64,000 nt of DNA, from contig CAWGGX010000014.1 in NCBI GenBank assembly GCA_963822215.1, forward strand, positions 1 to 64,000, read 5' to 3'. Position 1 is the stretch's first letter; every line of letters begins with the position of its first letter. Origin of the DNA: Roseiarcus sp963822215 (GTDB taxonomy: Bacteria > Pseudomonadota > Alphaproteobacteria > Rhizobiales > Beijerinckiaceae). The translations under genes and the position numbers were made by a program. A model generated the notes under the pieces. That model did no database searches and had not been told where the DNA came from. It was given only the letters and a program-made list of their open reading frames with translations. Positions 43,875 to 53,000 of this stretch are shown here, in pieces.

Positions 43875-44648
43875 ATGGCGACACAGCCGTTCCTCGCAGC
43901 CAGAGGCATCGGAAAGAGATTCGGAGCCCTGGTCGCGTTGTCCGGCGTCGATCTCGATGTCTGCACGGGCGAGGTCCTCGCGCTGGTCGGCGACAACGGA
44001 GCCGGCAAGTCGACTTTCATCAAGATCCTCGCGGGCGCTCATCCTGCGAGCGAGGGCGAGATTCGCGTGGAAGGCGTCCCCGTGGCTTTCGCAACGCCGC
44101 ACGACGCCGCCTCCGCCGGAGTCGCCACCATTTTTCAGGAACTGGCGCTCTCCGAGAATCTCTCCATCGCCGAGAACGTCTATTTGGGCCGGGAGATCGT
44201 CACGCGCGTCGCCGGCGTTCCTTTCCTCCGCCGTGCGGAGATGAGGCGACGCGTGGTCCGCCTACTCGACGAACTCGACGCCCACATCCCAAACGTCGAC
44301 GCCGTTGTCGGCAGCCTTTCCGGAGGCCAGAGACAGGTGGTCGCGATCTGCCGCGCGCTGAACCTCAATGCCCGGCTTGTCATCATGGACGAGCCAACCG
44401 CAGCGCTCGCGGTTGCGGAAACGCGTAAGGTTCTCGCCCTCGCGCGCCGGCTGGCCGACCGCGGCTGCGCGGTCGTCCTAATCAGTCACAACATCGGCGA
44501 CGTCATGGATGTCGCGGACCGCGTCGTCGTATTCCGGCGCGGCCGCAAAATCGCCGAACGGAAGCGGGGCCTGACAAACGCGGAGGAGATCATCGCTTTC
44601 ATAACGGGCGCCCATCCCGACGTACGGGCGCTCGAGAAGGCCTCGTAA
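43875..44648 (+). CDS. Sugar ABC transporter 1, ATP-binding protein (FrcA-like)
   Basis: 257 residues with a single nucleotide-binding domain of the carbohydrate CUT2 family. Walker A VGDNGAGKSTFIKIL, Q-loop TIFQELALSENLS, signature LSGGQRQVVAICRAL, Walker B LVIMDEPTAALAV, and His in LISHNIGDVM. It energises import with the two permeases encoded at 45680 and 46639. Single-domain ATPases are typical of the FrcA type, in contrast with double RbsA. The ATG at 43875 has GAGGAGGGAG just before it; the longer frame to 43701 is non-coding. Confidence 0.9.
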   Translation: MATQPFLAARGIGKRFGALVALSGVDLDVCTGEVLALVGDNGAGKSTFIKILAGAHPASEGEIRVEGVPVAFATPHDAASAGVATIFQELALSENLSIAENVYLGREIVTRVAGVPFLRRAEMRRRVVRLLDELDAHIPNVDAVVGSLSGGQRQVVAICRALNLNARLVIMDEPTAALAVAETRKVLALARRLADRGCAVVLISHNIGDVMDVADRVVVFRRGRKIAERKRGLTNAEEIIAFITGAHPDVRALEKAS

Positions 44649-44683
44649 GGGTAGACCGCACGTCGATCATCGGAGGCAAGGAC

Positions 44684-45670
44684 ATGAACACCTTAACGAA
44701 AATGCTGGCCCTCGCGAGTTCGATCCTAAGCTTCGCTGCCGGAACGGCGATTGCAGACGAGATGAAGAGCGTCGCGTTCGTGCCGGAGATCGTGGGCATT
44801 CCCTACTTCAACGCGATGCAGGACGGGGGGAACAAGGCCGCCAAGGATCTAGGCGTCAAATTCATTTATTCCGGTCCGGTGGACACCAACCCGGTCGATC
44901 AGCTGCAGATCGTTCAGAATCTGATCAACCAGGGGGTGAACGCGATCGCGGTGAGCGTCCTCGACGCTTCCAGCATCGCGCCTGTCGTCCAGGCCGCGAA
45001 GGCCAAGGGCAGCGTCCTCTTCACCTCGGACAGCGACGCCCCCAACAGCGGCCGCGCCGTGTTCGTCGCGCAGGCGACAGACGAGGGTCTCGGCGACACG
45101 ATCATCGACGAGATGGTGAAGCGGGTGGGCGAGAACGCCAAGGTCGGCATCGTCTCTGGCGAAGCGACCGCGTCGAACCTCAACGCCTGGATAGCCGTGA
45201 TGCAGAAGCGCGCCAAGGAGAAGTATCCGAAACTGACGCTGCTACCGCCGCAATTTGCAGGCGGCACGGCCGAGCGCGCCGCCCAGCTCGCCACCGACCT
45301 CATCACCGCCAATCCGGACCTCAAGGGCATCATTGCGGTCGCATCGACCACCTGTCCCGGAGTCGCGCAGGCGATCGAAGGCGCGGGCAAGATCGGCAAG
45401 ATCGTGGGAACCGGCTATTGCAGCCCCAACACGGTCCGCTCCTACCTCAAGAGCGGCGCCATGGGCTACAGTGTCCTCTGGGATCCAACCGCGCTCGGCT
45501 ATCTGACAGTCTGGGCCGGCAAGCAGCTGATCGACGGCAAGCCGTTCGCGGCCGCAAACCAGGTGTCCGGATTCGAAAAGCCCGTGAACTTCGACGACAA
45601 GACCAAGATCCTGCTTCTCGGCGACCCCGCCGTCTTCACGGCGGAGAACGTCGACAAGTTCAACTTCTGA
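44684..45670 (+). CDS. Sugar ABC transporter 1, periplasmic binding protein (RhaS/LsrB-like)
   Basis: 328 residues, type 1 periplasmic binding protein. Sec signal peptide (about 1-24, LALASSILSFAAGTAIADE). Ligand-pocket motifs typical of rhamnose/AI-2-type binders: VGIPYFNAMQDGGNKAAKDL, LINQGVNAIAVSVLDASSI, VLFTSDSDAPNSGRAVFV, GIIAVASTTCPGVAQAI, GYSVLWDPTALGYLTVWAG. It captures an unidentified sugar and delivers it to the permeases. 35 bases after the ATPase gene, with GGAGG upstream. Confidence 0.88.
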   Translation: MNTLTKMLALASSILSFAAGTAIADEMKSVAFVPEIVGIPYFNAMQDGGNKAAKDLGVKFIYSGPVDTNPVDQLQIVQNLINQGVNAIAVSVLDASSIAPVVQAAKAKGSVLFTSDSDAPNSGRAVFVAQATDEGLGDTIIDEMVKRVGENAKVGIVSGEATASNLNAWIAVMQKRAKEKYPKLTLLPPQFAGGTAERAAQLATDLITANPDLKGIIAVASTTCPGVAQAIEGAGKIGKIVGTGYCSPNTVRSYLKSGAMGYSVLWDPTALGYLTVWAGKQLIDGKPFAAANQVSGFEKPVNFDDKTKILLLGDPAVFTAENVDKFNF

Positions 45671-45679
45671 CGTCGCGCG

Positions 45680-46642
45680 ATGTGGCGGACTTCGGTTGTC
45701 GGCGGGCGCGAGCTTACTCTGCTGACTGCCTGTGTGCTCGTGGCCCTGGCCGCGTCCGCCGCGTCGCCGTATTTCGCGACCGTCGACAATCTCTCGACGG
45801 TGCTGCGCAACAGCGTCGAACTCATGATCATCGGCCTAGGGATGACGCTGTTGTTGGCCATGGGCGGTATCGACGTCTCCGTCGGGATGGTGCTCGGCCT
45901 CGCCGCCATCGCCGTCGGCACGCTCGCCGAAAACGGTTACAGTCCCCTCGCGCCCATCCTGGCCGGACCGAGCGTTGGAGGGCTTCTCGGCGCGCTCACC
46001 GGCGCGGTGGTCGTGCTCGGCGGCATTCCGGCGATCGTCGGCTCGCTCGGGCTCTTCGGCGTCTATCGCGCCGCGATCTTCATTCTTCTCGGCGGCAGGT
46101 GGCTCTCGGGCTTGCCTCCGACGCTGACGAATGTCCTCTCCGCCCACGTCCTCGGAGCGCCGCTTCCGGCGTTCGTCATTGCGATCCTCTATCTCGCGGT
46201 CTGGACGGCGCTCCGCCACACCCCGTACGGGCCGCATCTCCTTGCCATCGGCAACAACGAAGAGAAGGCGAGGCTTTCGGGTGTCGCGGTCCGGCGCGTG
46301 CGGATCGCGACCTTCGTCATCAGCGGCGTTCTTGCGGGCGTCGCCGCAGACTTCTACGTGTCGACCTACCGCAATGTCGCGATGACCGTCGGGGGGAGCA
46401 TCGCGCTCGAAGCGATTGCGGCGGTGGTCCTTGGCGGTACAAGCATTCTCGGCGGCAGGTGCAGCCTGGCGGGGACGGCGCTCGGAGTCGTCCTCATCCG
46501 CCTGATCCAGAACGGCCTTGTCTTGATCGGCGTTCCCTCGCTCTGGCAGACGGTGGTGACCGGCTGTCTTCTTCTCCTCGTCCTGAGCGGCGAAGCCTTG
46601 CGCGGCCGCTTGTCGACGCTTCCGCTCGCGTGGCGGACGTGA
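45680..46642 (+). CDS. Sugar ABC transporter 1, permease subunit 1
   Basis: 320 residues with eight to ten hydrophobic segments and the CUT2/RbsC signatures LLLAMGGIDVSVGMVLGLA, PAIVGSLGLFGVYRAAIF, IGNNEEKARLSGVAV (EAA-like coupling loop) and IALEAIAAVVLGGTSILGG. It forms the membrane channel with the permease encoded next. The stop overlaps the following GTG (GTGA at 46639), so the subunits are made together. Confidence 0.9.
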   Translation: MWRTSVVGGRELTLLTACVLVALAASAASPYFATVDNLSTVLRNSVELMIIGLGMTLLLAMGGIDVSVGMVLGLAAIAVGTLAENGYSPLAPILAGPSVGGLLGALTGAVVVLGGIPAIVGSLGLFGVYRAAIFILLGGRWLSGLPPTLTNVLSAHVLGAPLPAFVIAILYLAVWTALRHTPYGPHLLAIGNNEEKARLSGVAVRRVRIATFVISGVLAGVAADFYVSTYRNVAMTVGGSIALEAIAAVVLGGTSILGGRCSLAGTALGVVLIRLIQNGLVLIGVPSLWQTVVTGCLLLLVLSGEALRGRLSTLPLAWRT

Positions 46643-47592
46643 CGGCGCCGGCTTTCTTCTTCCGCCATCCGGTGCTCGCCGCTCTGGCGATGCTCTGGCT
46701 CCTTGTCGTCCTGGGCTTGTTCGTCTTCGCGCCGGCGACGCTGAACGCGGACACCCTGACGACGATCCTGCAGTTCTCGACGATCCTGGCGCTCGCCGCG
46801 CTCGGGCAATCTCTGGTCATCCTCTGCGGAGGGGCCGGCATCGATTTGTCGGTGGGAGGGATCGTGTCCCTGACCGCGGTTCTCGTCGCCCTGTTCGGGA
46901 AGGCGGGTGCGCCGGGCTGGACGCTTCCGCTCTTGTGCCTCGTCGTCGGCGCGCTGCTCGGGGCGGTCAACGGGCTTCTCGTCGCCCGCGTGCGCGTCCT
47001 GCCTCTGATCACCACCCTCGGCACCTTCTACGTCTATTCCGGCCTCGCCGTCGCGCTGACCGGGGGGGCCGCGACGGGCAACGTTCCGGCATGGATGATC
47101 GGCTGGGGGCGCGGCCAGTTCCTGGCGGTCCCGCTTCCCTTTCTCACGACCGCGCTTCCCGCGTTCCTCGTCGCTGCTCTCGTGCTTGGCGCGACGGCCT
47201 GGGGCACGTGGATCTATGCCATGGGCTTCAACGAGGTCTCCGCACGGCTTTGCGGCATTCCGGTCGACCAGACGCGGACGATTCTCTACACGGGCAGCGG
47301 CGCCTGCGCCGGCGCGGCGGCGCTCGTGTCCCTGGCGTGGCTAGGCAGCGCCCGGCCCAACATCGGCGCCAATCTCGAACTCACCTCGCTATCCGCTGCG
47401 ATGCTCGGCGGCGTCTCCATCTTCGGCGGGCGCGGCGGCGCCATCGGGGTTTTCGCGGCCGTCATTCTTCTGGTCACGCTCCAGACCAGTCTGCTTCAGC
47501 TGAACGTGAACCCCACTTGGCAGGTCGGCGTGGTCGGCGTCCTGCTCATTGTTGTGTTGTTGGTCGACCGCTTTGCCTCCAGTCGAGCGTGA
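46639..47592 (+). CDS. Sugar ABC transporter 1, permease subunit 2
   Basis: 317 residues starting at GTG 46639 in a GTGA overlap (GTG 46630 also in frame). RbsC-like: VILCGGAGIDLSVGGIVSL, LPLITTLGTFYVYSGLAVAL, FNEVSARLCGIPVDQTRTIL (coupling loop) and LSAAMLGGVSIFGGRGGAIG. Two non-identical permeases imply a heterodimeric channel, as in rhamnose and AI-2 importers. Followed 23 bases later by the deacylase gene. Confidence 0.9.
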   Translation: MTAPAFFFRHPVLAALAMLWLLVVLGLFVFAPATLNADTLTTILQFSTILALAALGQSLVILCGGAGIDLSVGGIVSLTAVLVALFGKAGAPGWTLPLLCLVVGALLGAVNGLLVARVRVLPLITTLGTFYVYSGLAVALTGGAATGNVPAWMIGWGRGQFLAVPLPFLTTALPAFLVAALVLGATAWGTWIYAMGFNEVSARLCGIPVDQTRTILYTGSGACAGAAALVSLAWLGSARPNIGANLELTSLSAAMLGGVSIFGGRGGAIGVFAAVILLVTLQTSLLQLNVNPTWQVGVVGVLLIVVLLVDRFASSRA

Positions 47593-47614
47593 GCGGCGGG
47601 AGAAGGAGGGAGTC

Positions 47615-48931
47615 ATGACGGGTATTGAAGAGCGGATCGCATCGGCCGTCGCCGGAGCGAACGATCGGATCGTCGCGACACTTCGCGATCTGATCGCCTT
47701 TCCTTCCGTCGTCAAAGCCGATCCGAAGGAGGCCGGGCCTGGCGAGCGGGATTGCCAGCTCTATCTCAAAAGGCGGCTCGAACGGATTGGTTTCGCAACC
47801 GATCTCTGGGAGCCCGACGGACCGGCCCTGTTCGCCAAATACGAAGGGCGCCCCGGCGCCAACAAGGGCCGGACGTTCGAGGGCCGCCCAAACCTGGGCG
47901 GCCGCCTTGGAGGATCGGGTGGAGGCCGCTCGATCATGCTGACCGGCCACATCGACGTCGTGCCGTCCGGCCCGATCGAGCACTGGACCAGCGATCCGTT
48001 TCAAGCGATCGTTCAGGACGGGGTCGTCCGGGGACGCGGCGCGGTCGACATGAAGGGGGGCGTCGCCTGCATGCTGATGGCGATCGAGGTTTTGCGGGAT
48101 CTCGACGTCAGGCTGTCCGGAGACGTAGTCTTCACCATCGTCGTCGACGAAGAGATCGGCGGGATGGGATCGCTCGCCATGGTCGACCGGGGCTTTCGCG
48201 CCGACGCCGGCATCATGACGGAGGCGACCGCCAACCGGATCGCGCCCCTCTGTCGCGGCATCCTTTGGGGCCGCATCGTCATCGACGGGGTCGGCGGTCA
48301 TGCCGAACTCTTGCCCAACAGCTGGGCCACGAGCGGTCCGGTGGATGCGATCCAGCTCTGCCGCCAGATGCTCGACGGTTTGGACATCCTCAATCGGCGC
48401 TGGGCCAACGATCCGGGGAAGAATCACCCGTTGCTGGGGTTGCCGAACCAGGTGGTCGTCACTCAGATCAAGGCCGGCGAACATCCCGCGTCGTTCGCCG
48501 GACGCGGCGAAATCGTCATCGACGTCCAGTATCTGCCGTCGGAACAGGACGAACACGGGCTGGGCGGCGCGGTCAAGCGCGAGGTGGAGGAGCACGTCCA
48601 GGCGGTCTGCCAGGCCGATCCCTACCTGCGCCGGAAGCCTGCGCGCGTCGAATGGATTCTCGACGCGGACTGCGCCGAAGTGCCCTCGGACAGCCCGTTC
48701 GTCGCCGCGATGCGGGAGTCGGTCGCCGCGGCCGGTCTTTCCCCCGCCCTTACCGGCTTCGGCGCTCACAGCGACATCGGCCTCCCGACGAAGCTCGGAC
48801 GCACGCCGACCGTGAATTTCGGGCCGGGCAATCCCGCCATGGCCCACCAGCCGAACGAGCGCGTGGCGATCGCCGATCTTGTCGACTGCACCAGGGCGAT
48901 CGCGCTGACGATCGAGCGCTGGTGCCGCTGA
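47615..48931 (+). CDS. M20-family metallohydrolase (ArgE/DapE-like deacylase)
   Basis: 438 residues. Dinuclear-metal motifs: LTGHIDVVPSG (His, Asp), GRGAVDMKGGVACML (bridging Asp), VVDEEIGGMGSL (catalytic Glu), FGAHSDIGLPTKLG and FGPGNPAMAHQPNERV (last His). The lid domain lies about 215-330. It hydrolyses an N-acyl or peptide-like bond in the cytoplasm. Placement at the end of transporter 1 suggests it deacylates the imported compound, for example an acylated amino sugar or sugar-amino-acid conjugate (inference). The ATG at 47615 follows GAAGGAGGG. Confidence 0.88.
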   Translation: MTGIEERIASAVAGANDRIVATLRDLIAFPSVVKADPKEAGPGERDCQLYLKRRLERIGFATDLWEPDGPALFAKYEGRPGANKGRTFEGRPNLGGRLGGSGGGRSIMLTGHIDVVPSGPIEHWTSDPFQAIVQDGVVRGRGAVDMKGGVACMLMAIEVLRDLDVRLSGDVVFTIVVDEEIGGMGSLAMVDRGFRADAGIMTEATANRIAPLCRGILWGRIVIDGVGGHAELLPNSWATSGPVDAIQLCRQMLDGLDILNRRWANDPGKNHPLLGLPNQVVVTQIKAGEHPASFAGRGEIVIDVQYLPSEQDEHGLGGAVKREVEEHVQAVCQADPYLRRKPARVEWILDADCAEVPSDSPFVAAMRESVAAAGLSPALTGFGAHSDIGLPTKLGRTPTVNFGPGNPAMAHQPNERVAIADLVDCTRAIALTIERWCR

Positions 48932-49084
48932 TGCCGGCTCGCGAGGCGGGATGGGACTGGACTGTGTTGCGCGAACCGTCGGCGCGGGCGCATCCCGGTG
49001 CGGACGGGAACGGAAGGTCTTTGCGGCTGAAGCGGGATCGAGGGCAATGACGCTTCCGATCCGGGCCGCGAGAAGGAGGGTGTG

Positions 49085-50023
49085 ATGAACAAAATGATCA
49101 AGCGCCTCTGCATGGCGGGCGCCATGCTGGCTGCGGCGGCCTTCGCGGGCAGCGCGGCCGACGCGACCACTGTAGCGCTCGTCACCATCAACCAGCAGGC
49201 GTTGTTCTTCAACCAGATCAACGACGGCGCGAAGCAGGCGGCCGACAAGGCGGGCGCCACGCTCGTCATCTTCAACGCCAACAACCAGGCCGCGGCCCAG
49301 AACAGCGCGATCGAGGACTACATCGCGCAGAAGGTCGACGGGATTGTGCTCGTCGCGATCGACGTCAACGGCGTCAAGCCCGCGATTACCGCCGCCAAGA
49401 AGGCGGGCATTCCGGTCGTCGCCATCGACGCCCGCATTCCCGACGGCGACAACGCCGCCTTCATCGGCGTCGACAACAAGGGCGCTGGAGAGGAGATCGG
49501 CAAGTACTTCGTCAACTACGCGAAGGCCAAGATGGGCGGCGCCGCGAAGGTGGGCGTCGTCGGTGCGCTCAACTCCTTCATTCAGAACCAGCGACTCGAC
49601 GGCTTCAAGGCCGCCGCGCAGGCGGGCTCGGGCGTCAAGTTCCTCGACACCGTGGACGGGCAGAACGTGCAGGACATCGCGCTCACCGCCGCGGAAAACC
49701 TGATGACCGCCAACCCTGATATGACCGCGCTTTATGCGACCGGTGAACCGGCGCTCGTCGGCGCGATCTCGGCCGTCACTAGCCAGAAGCAGACGGACAA
49801 GGTCAAGGTCTTCGGCTGGGATCTCACCGCCCAGGCGATCAAGGGCATCGACGACGGATGGATCGTGGCGGTGGTGCAGCAGGACCCCTTCCAGGAAGGC
49901 GTCGCCGGCGTTGAGACGATCCTCAAGCTGAAGAAGGGCGATAAAGTCAACCCGAGCATCGACATCCCGGTCACGATCGTGACGAAGGAGAACGTCGACA
50001 AGTTCCGCAGCCTCTTCAAGTAG
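49085..50023 (+). CDS. Sugar ABC transporter 2, periplasmic binding protein (ribose/RbsB-like)
   Basis: 312 residues. Signal peptide about 1-25 (MLAAAAFAGSAADA). RbsB-like pocket: FFNQINDGAKQAADKAGATL, YIAQKVDGIVLVAIDVNGV, IPVVAIDARIPDGDNAAFIG, GWDLTAQAIKGIDDGWIVAV, QQDPFQEGVAGVETIL. It binds an unidentified pentose- or furanose-like ligand. The ATG at 49085 follows GAAGGAGGG; a GTG three bases earlier is also in frame. First gene of an eight-gene operon running to 56194. Confidence 0.9.
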   Translation: MNKMIKRLCMAGAMLAAAAFAGSAADATTVALVTINQQALFFNQINDGAKQAADKAGATLVIFNANNQAAAQNSAIEDYIAQKVDGIVLVAIDVNGVKPAITAAKKAGIPVVAIDARIPDGDNAAFIGVDNKGAGEEIGKYFVNYAKAKMGGAAKVGVVGALNSFIQNQRLDGFKAAAQAGSGVKFLDTVDGQNVQDIALTAAENLMTANPDMTALYATGEPALVGAISAVTSQKQTDKVKVFGWDLTAQAIKGIDDGWIVAVVQQDPFQEGVAGVETILKLKKGDKVNPSIDIPVTIVTKENVDKFRSLFK

Positions 50024-50079
50024 GCGCACCACGGACGGCGGCGCGCCTTCGGGCGCGAGAACCGAGAGCAGGATAAGCG

Positions 50080-50880
50080 ATGGGGAGCGAGAGCGCGCCG
50101 ATCCGGGTAAGTATGGAGGAGATCAGCAAGTCGTTCGGCGCGATCAAGTCGCTCGATCGCGTCAATCTCGTGTTGCGCGCCGGCGAGGTTTTGGGCCTCG
50201 TCGGCGACAACGGAGCGGGAAAGTCGACCTTGAGCAAGATACTGTCCGGCGCAACCATTCCGGACTCCGGGCGGCTCATTCTCGACAGCAAGGAGGTGCG
50301 GTTCGCGTCTCCCGCGGAGGCCCGCCGCGAGCGGATCGAGATGGTCTATCAGGACCTCGCGCTCTGCGACACCGTGGACGTCGCAGGCAACCTTCTGCTT
50401 GGCCGCGAGCCGCTGCGGTGGCGGCTCGGCGTGCCGCTGATGGATAAGCCGGCCATGCACGCGCGGGCGACCGAGATGCTCAGCAGCCTCGGCATCCGGA
50501 TGCCGAGCACCCGGCTCAAGGTCGAAAGCCTTTCGGGCGGCCAACGGCAGAGCATCGCCATCGGCCGGGCGGTCTCGTTCGACCCGCTCGTCCTCATCAT
50601 GGACGAGCCGACGGCCGCGCTCGCGGTCGCCGAGGTCGACGCGGTGCTCAGGCTCATTCGCACTGTCAGCGCCCGCGGCGTCAGCGTCATCCTGATCACC
50701 CACAGGCTGCAGGACCTATTCGTGGTCTGCGACCGCATCATGGTCCTCTTTGAGGGCAAGAACGTCGCCGAACGACGGATCGGCGAGACGAACATCGAGG
50801 AAATCGTCAACCTGATCGTCGGCCGGAAATTCCAGTCCGTGTCGGCGAGCCACGTCTCGATCGGAGCGCGGCCGGCATGA
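50080..50880 (+). CDS. Sugar ABC transporter 2, ATP-binding protein
   Basis: 266 residues, a single CUT2 nucleotide-binding domain. Walker A VGDNGAGKSTLSKIL, Q-loop MVYQDLALCDTVDV, signature LSGGQRQSIAIGRAV, Walker B VLIMDEPTAALAV, His in LITHRLQDLF. All catalytic residues are intact. Its last bases overlap the permease ATG (ATGA at 50877). Confidence 0.92.
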   Translation: MGSESAPIRVSMEEISKSFGAIKSLDRVNLVLRAGEVLGLVGDNGAGKSTLSKILSGATIPDSGRLILDSKEVRFASPAEARRERIEMVYQDLALCDTVDVAGNLLLGREPLRWRLGVPLMDKPAMHARATEMLSSLGIRMPSTRLKVESLSGGQRQSIAIGRAVSFDPLVLIMDEPTAALAVAEVDAVLRLIRTVSARGVSVILITHRLQDLFVVCDRIMVLFEGKNVAERRIGETNIEEIVNLIVGRKFQSVSASHVSIGARPA

Positions 50881-51890
50881 GCGGCGGCCTCGACGAACCA
50901 CTGGAGCGCTCCCGCTCGGACGAGCTTCGCAGCCGGGTGAGGCTCCTCGTTCACGACAGCGGGGGCGTCGCAAGCATCGCCGTCTTCTTTGTCGTCATGG
51001 TGGTCGTCTTCTCCCTCGTCACAGACACGTTCCTGACGCAGGCGAACCTCCTCAACATTTTGCGCCAGATCGCGCCGCTGATGATCGTCGCCGTCGCCAT
51101 GACCTTCGTGATCACGACGGGGGGCATCGACCTCTCGGTCGGCTCGGTGCTCGCGCTCGTCAACGCGCTCGCCGCGATTTCGCTGCAGGCTGGCGTTCCC
51201 TGGCCGGCGGTCGTGATCCTCATGCTCGCGCTCGGCGTCCTCGTCGGCATGATCCAGGGCTTTTTCGTCGCCCACGAGGGCATCCCGGCTTTCATCGTAA
51301 CGCTCGCGGGCCTCAGCTCCATCCGCGGAACCGCGCTCTACCTCACCAAGGGCTATTCGATCCCGATCGACCCCGCGAGCCTGTTCAACGAGATCGGCCG
51401 CGGCTGGGTCGCGGGACTTCCGCTGCCGGCGATCATCGCCGTTGTCGTCCTCGCCGCGGGCTACGTCGTTTTAAACGAGACCACGTTTGGTCGCTACGTC
51501 ACCGGCGTTGGCGCGAACGCCGAGGCCGTGCGCCGCTCGGGCGTCAACACCGAGCGGGTCGTCCTCTCGGTCTATGCGCTCAGCGGGCTCTCGGCCGCGC
51601 TCGCTGGGCTGATCATCGCCGCAAGGCTCGGGAGCGGCTCGTCCAACGCCGGCGTGGGCTTCGAACTCGACGTCATCGCGGCCGTGGTCCTCGGCGGCAC
51701 CAGCCTCTTCGGCGGCCGGGGCACGATGACCGGCACTATGCTCGGCGCGCTGACCGTCGCGGTGATCGGCAACGGCCTGATCCTTGCCCATCTGTCGCCG
51801 TTCCTGACGCCCATCGTCGAGGGCGTCATCATTCTCGTCGCCATCTGGCTGAACTTCCGCATCTTTCGGACAGGACGGAAGTCGGCCTGA
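50877..51890 (+). CDS. Sugar ABC transporter 2, permease
   Basis: 337 residues, RbsC-type with multiple hydrophobic helices. Signatures: FVITTGGIDLSVGSVLALVN, PAFIVTLAGLSSIRGTALYL, GANAEAVRRSGVNTERVV (coupling loop) and IAAVVLGGTSLFGGRGTMTG. It is the only permease in this set, so a homodimer is expected, as in ribose importers. Confidence 0.92.
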   Translation: MSGGLDEPLERSRSDELRSRVRLLVHDSGGVASIAVFFVVMVVVFSLVTDTFLTQANLLNILRQIAPLMIVAVAMTFVITTGGIDLSVGSVLALVNALAAISLQAGVPWPAVVILMLALGVLVGMIQGFFVAHEGIPAFIVTLAGLSSIRGTALYLTKGYSIPIDPASLFNEIGRGWVAGLPLPAIIAVVVLAAGYVVLNETTFGRYVTGVGANAEAVRRSGVNTERVVLSVYALSGLSAALAGLIIAARLGSGSSNAGVGFELDVIAAVVLGGTSLFGGRGTMTGTMLGALTVAVIGNGLILAHLSPFLTPIVEGVIILVAIWLNFRIFRTGRKSA

Positions 51891-51909
51891 GGAGGGAGCG
51901 CGTTCAAGC

Positions 51910-52983
51910 ATGGTCGAAGCGAGGAAGACGGGCGTCGAGTTGGGCATGGTGCGGACCGTGCTCGGGCCTATAAAGCCCGAGGAGATGGGTGTAACACTGA
52001 TGCACGAGCACATCCTGCTCGACACATCGAGCTGGTGGAAGCGGCCCTGCTGCGCCTCCGACATCGGTTTCGCCGAGCGTGCACTCGACATCTCGATGAT
52101 CGGGGAATTGCGGATGAATCCGTTCCTCAATCGGGACAATTGCGGCCTCTTCGACGTCAAGGCGGCGGTGGAGGAGCTCGGCGCCTTCGTCGAATACGGG
52201 GGCAAGACCGTCGTCGATCCGACCAACCTCGGCATCGGCCGCGACCCGTCCGCCCTGCAGCGCGTCAGCCGCCGCACTGGGCTCAACATCGTGATGGGCG
52301 CGGGCTTCTATCTCGAGCCGTCCCACCCGGACTATGTCAAGGCCATGTCGGTCGAGGCGATCGCCGAGGCGATCGCGGCCGACTGCGGGGTCTCGGAGTA
52401 CGAGCCCGAAGTCTGCGCCGGGATCATCGGGGAAATCGGAATCAGCAAGGATTTCACGCTCGCCGAGGAGAAGGTGCTGCGCGGGGCCGCGCGGGCCTCG
52501 AAGATCAGCGGCGCGCCGCTGACCATTCATCTGCCGGGGTGGGAACGGCTCGCCCACCGCGTGCTGGACGTCGTCGAGAGCGAAGGCGCTGACCCCCGGC
52601 ACACCGTGCTCTGCCATATGAACCCCAGTCTGCACGATCCCAAATACCAGCGCAGCCTCGCCGACCGCGGCGCGTTTCTTGAGTACGACATGATCGGCAT
52701 GGACTACTTCTACGCGGACCAGCAGGCTCAATCGCCCTCGGACGAGGAGAACGCGATCGCCATCTGCAGGCTGGCCGAGGACGGCTACCTCAACACGATC
52801 CTCATGTCGCAGGACGTGTTCCTCAAGATGATGCTGACGCGCTACGGAGGCTTCGGATACGGATACATCCTTCGCCACTTCGTTCCGCGTCTCAAACGTC
52901 ACGGGATGGACCAGGCGACGATCGACCGCATCCTGATCGAGAACCCGCGCCGCGTTTTCTCCGCCGCACACCGGGCGATGTAA
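51910..52983 (+). CDS. Phosphotriesterase-family metal hydrolase (COG1735)
   Basis: 357 residues, amidohydrolase superfamily TIM barrel. Metal ligands are visible: HEH in VTLMHEHILLD, a bridging Glu in GIIGEIGISKDF, His in LTIHLPGWERLAHR and TVLCHMNPSLHD, and the catalytic Asp in ILMSQDVFLKMM. Characterised relatives hydrolyse lactones or phosphoesters, including sugar lactones. It probably processes an intermediate derived from the transporter 2 substrate. 19 bases after the permease stop, within the same operon. Confidence 0.88.
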   Translation: MVEARKTGVELGMVRTVLGPIKPEEMGVTLMHEHILLDTSSWWKRPCCASDIGFAERALDISMIGELRMNPFLNRDNCGLFDVKAAVEELGAFVEYGGKTVVDPTNLGIGRDPSALQRVSRRTGLNIVMGAGFYLEPSHPDYVKAMSVEAIAEAIAADCGVSEYEPEVCAGIIGEIGISKDFTLAEEKVLRGAARASKISGAPLTIHLPGWERLAHRVLDVVESEGADPRHTVLCHMNPSLHDPKYQRSLADRGAFLEYDMIGMDYFYADQQAQSPSDEENAIAICRLAEDGYLNTILMSQDVFLKMMLTRYGGFGYGYILRHFVPRLKRHGMDQATIDRILIENPRRVFSAAHRAM

Positions 52984-53000
52984 GTACAGGGAGGGTGGCC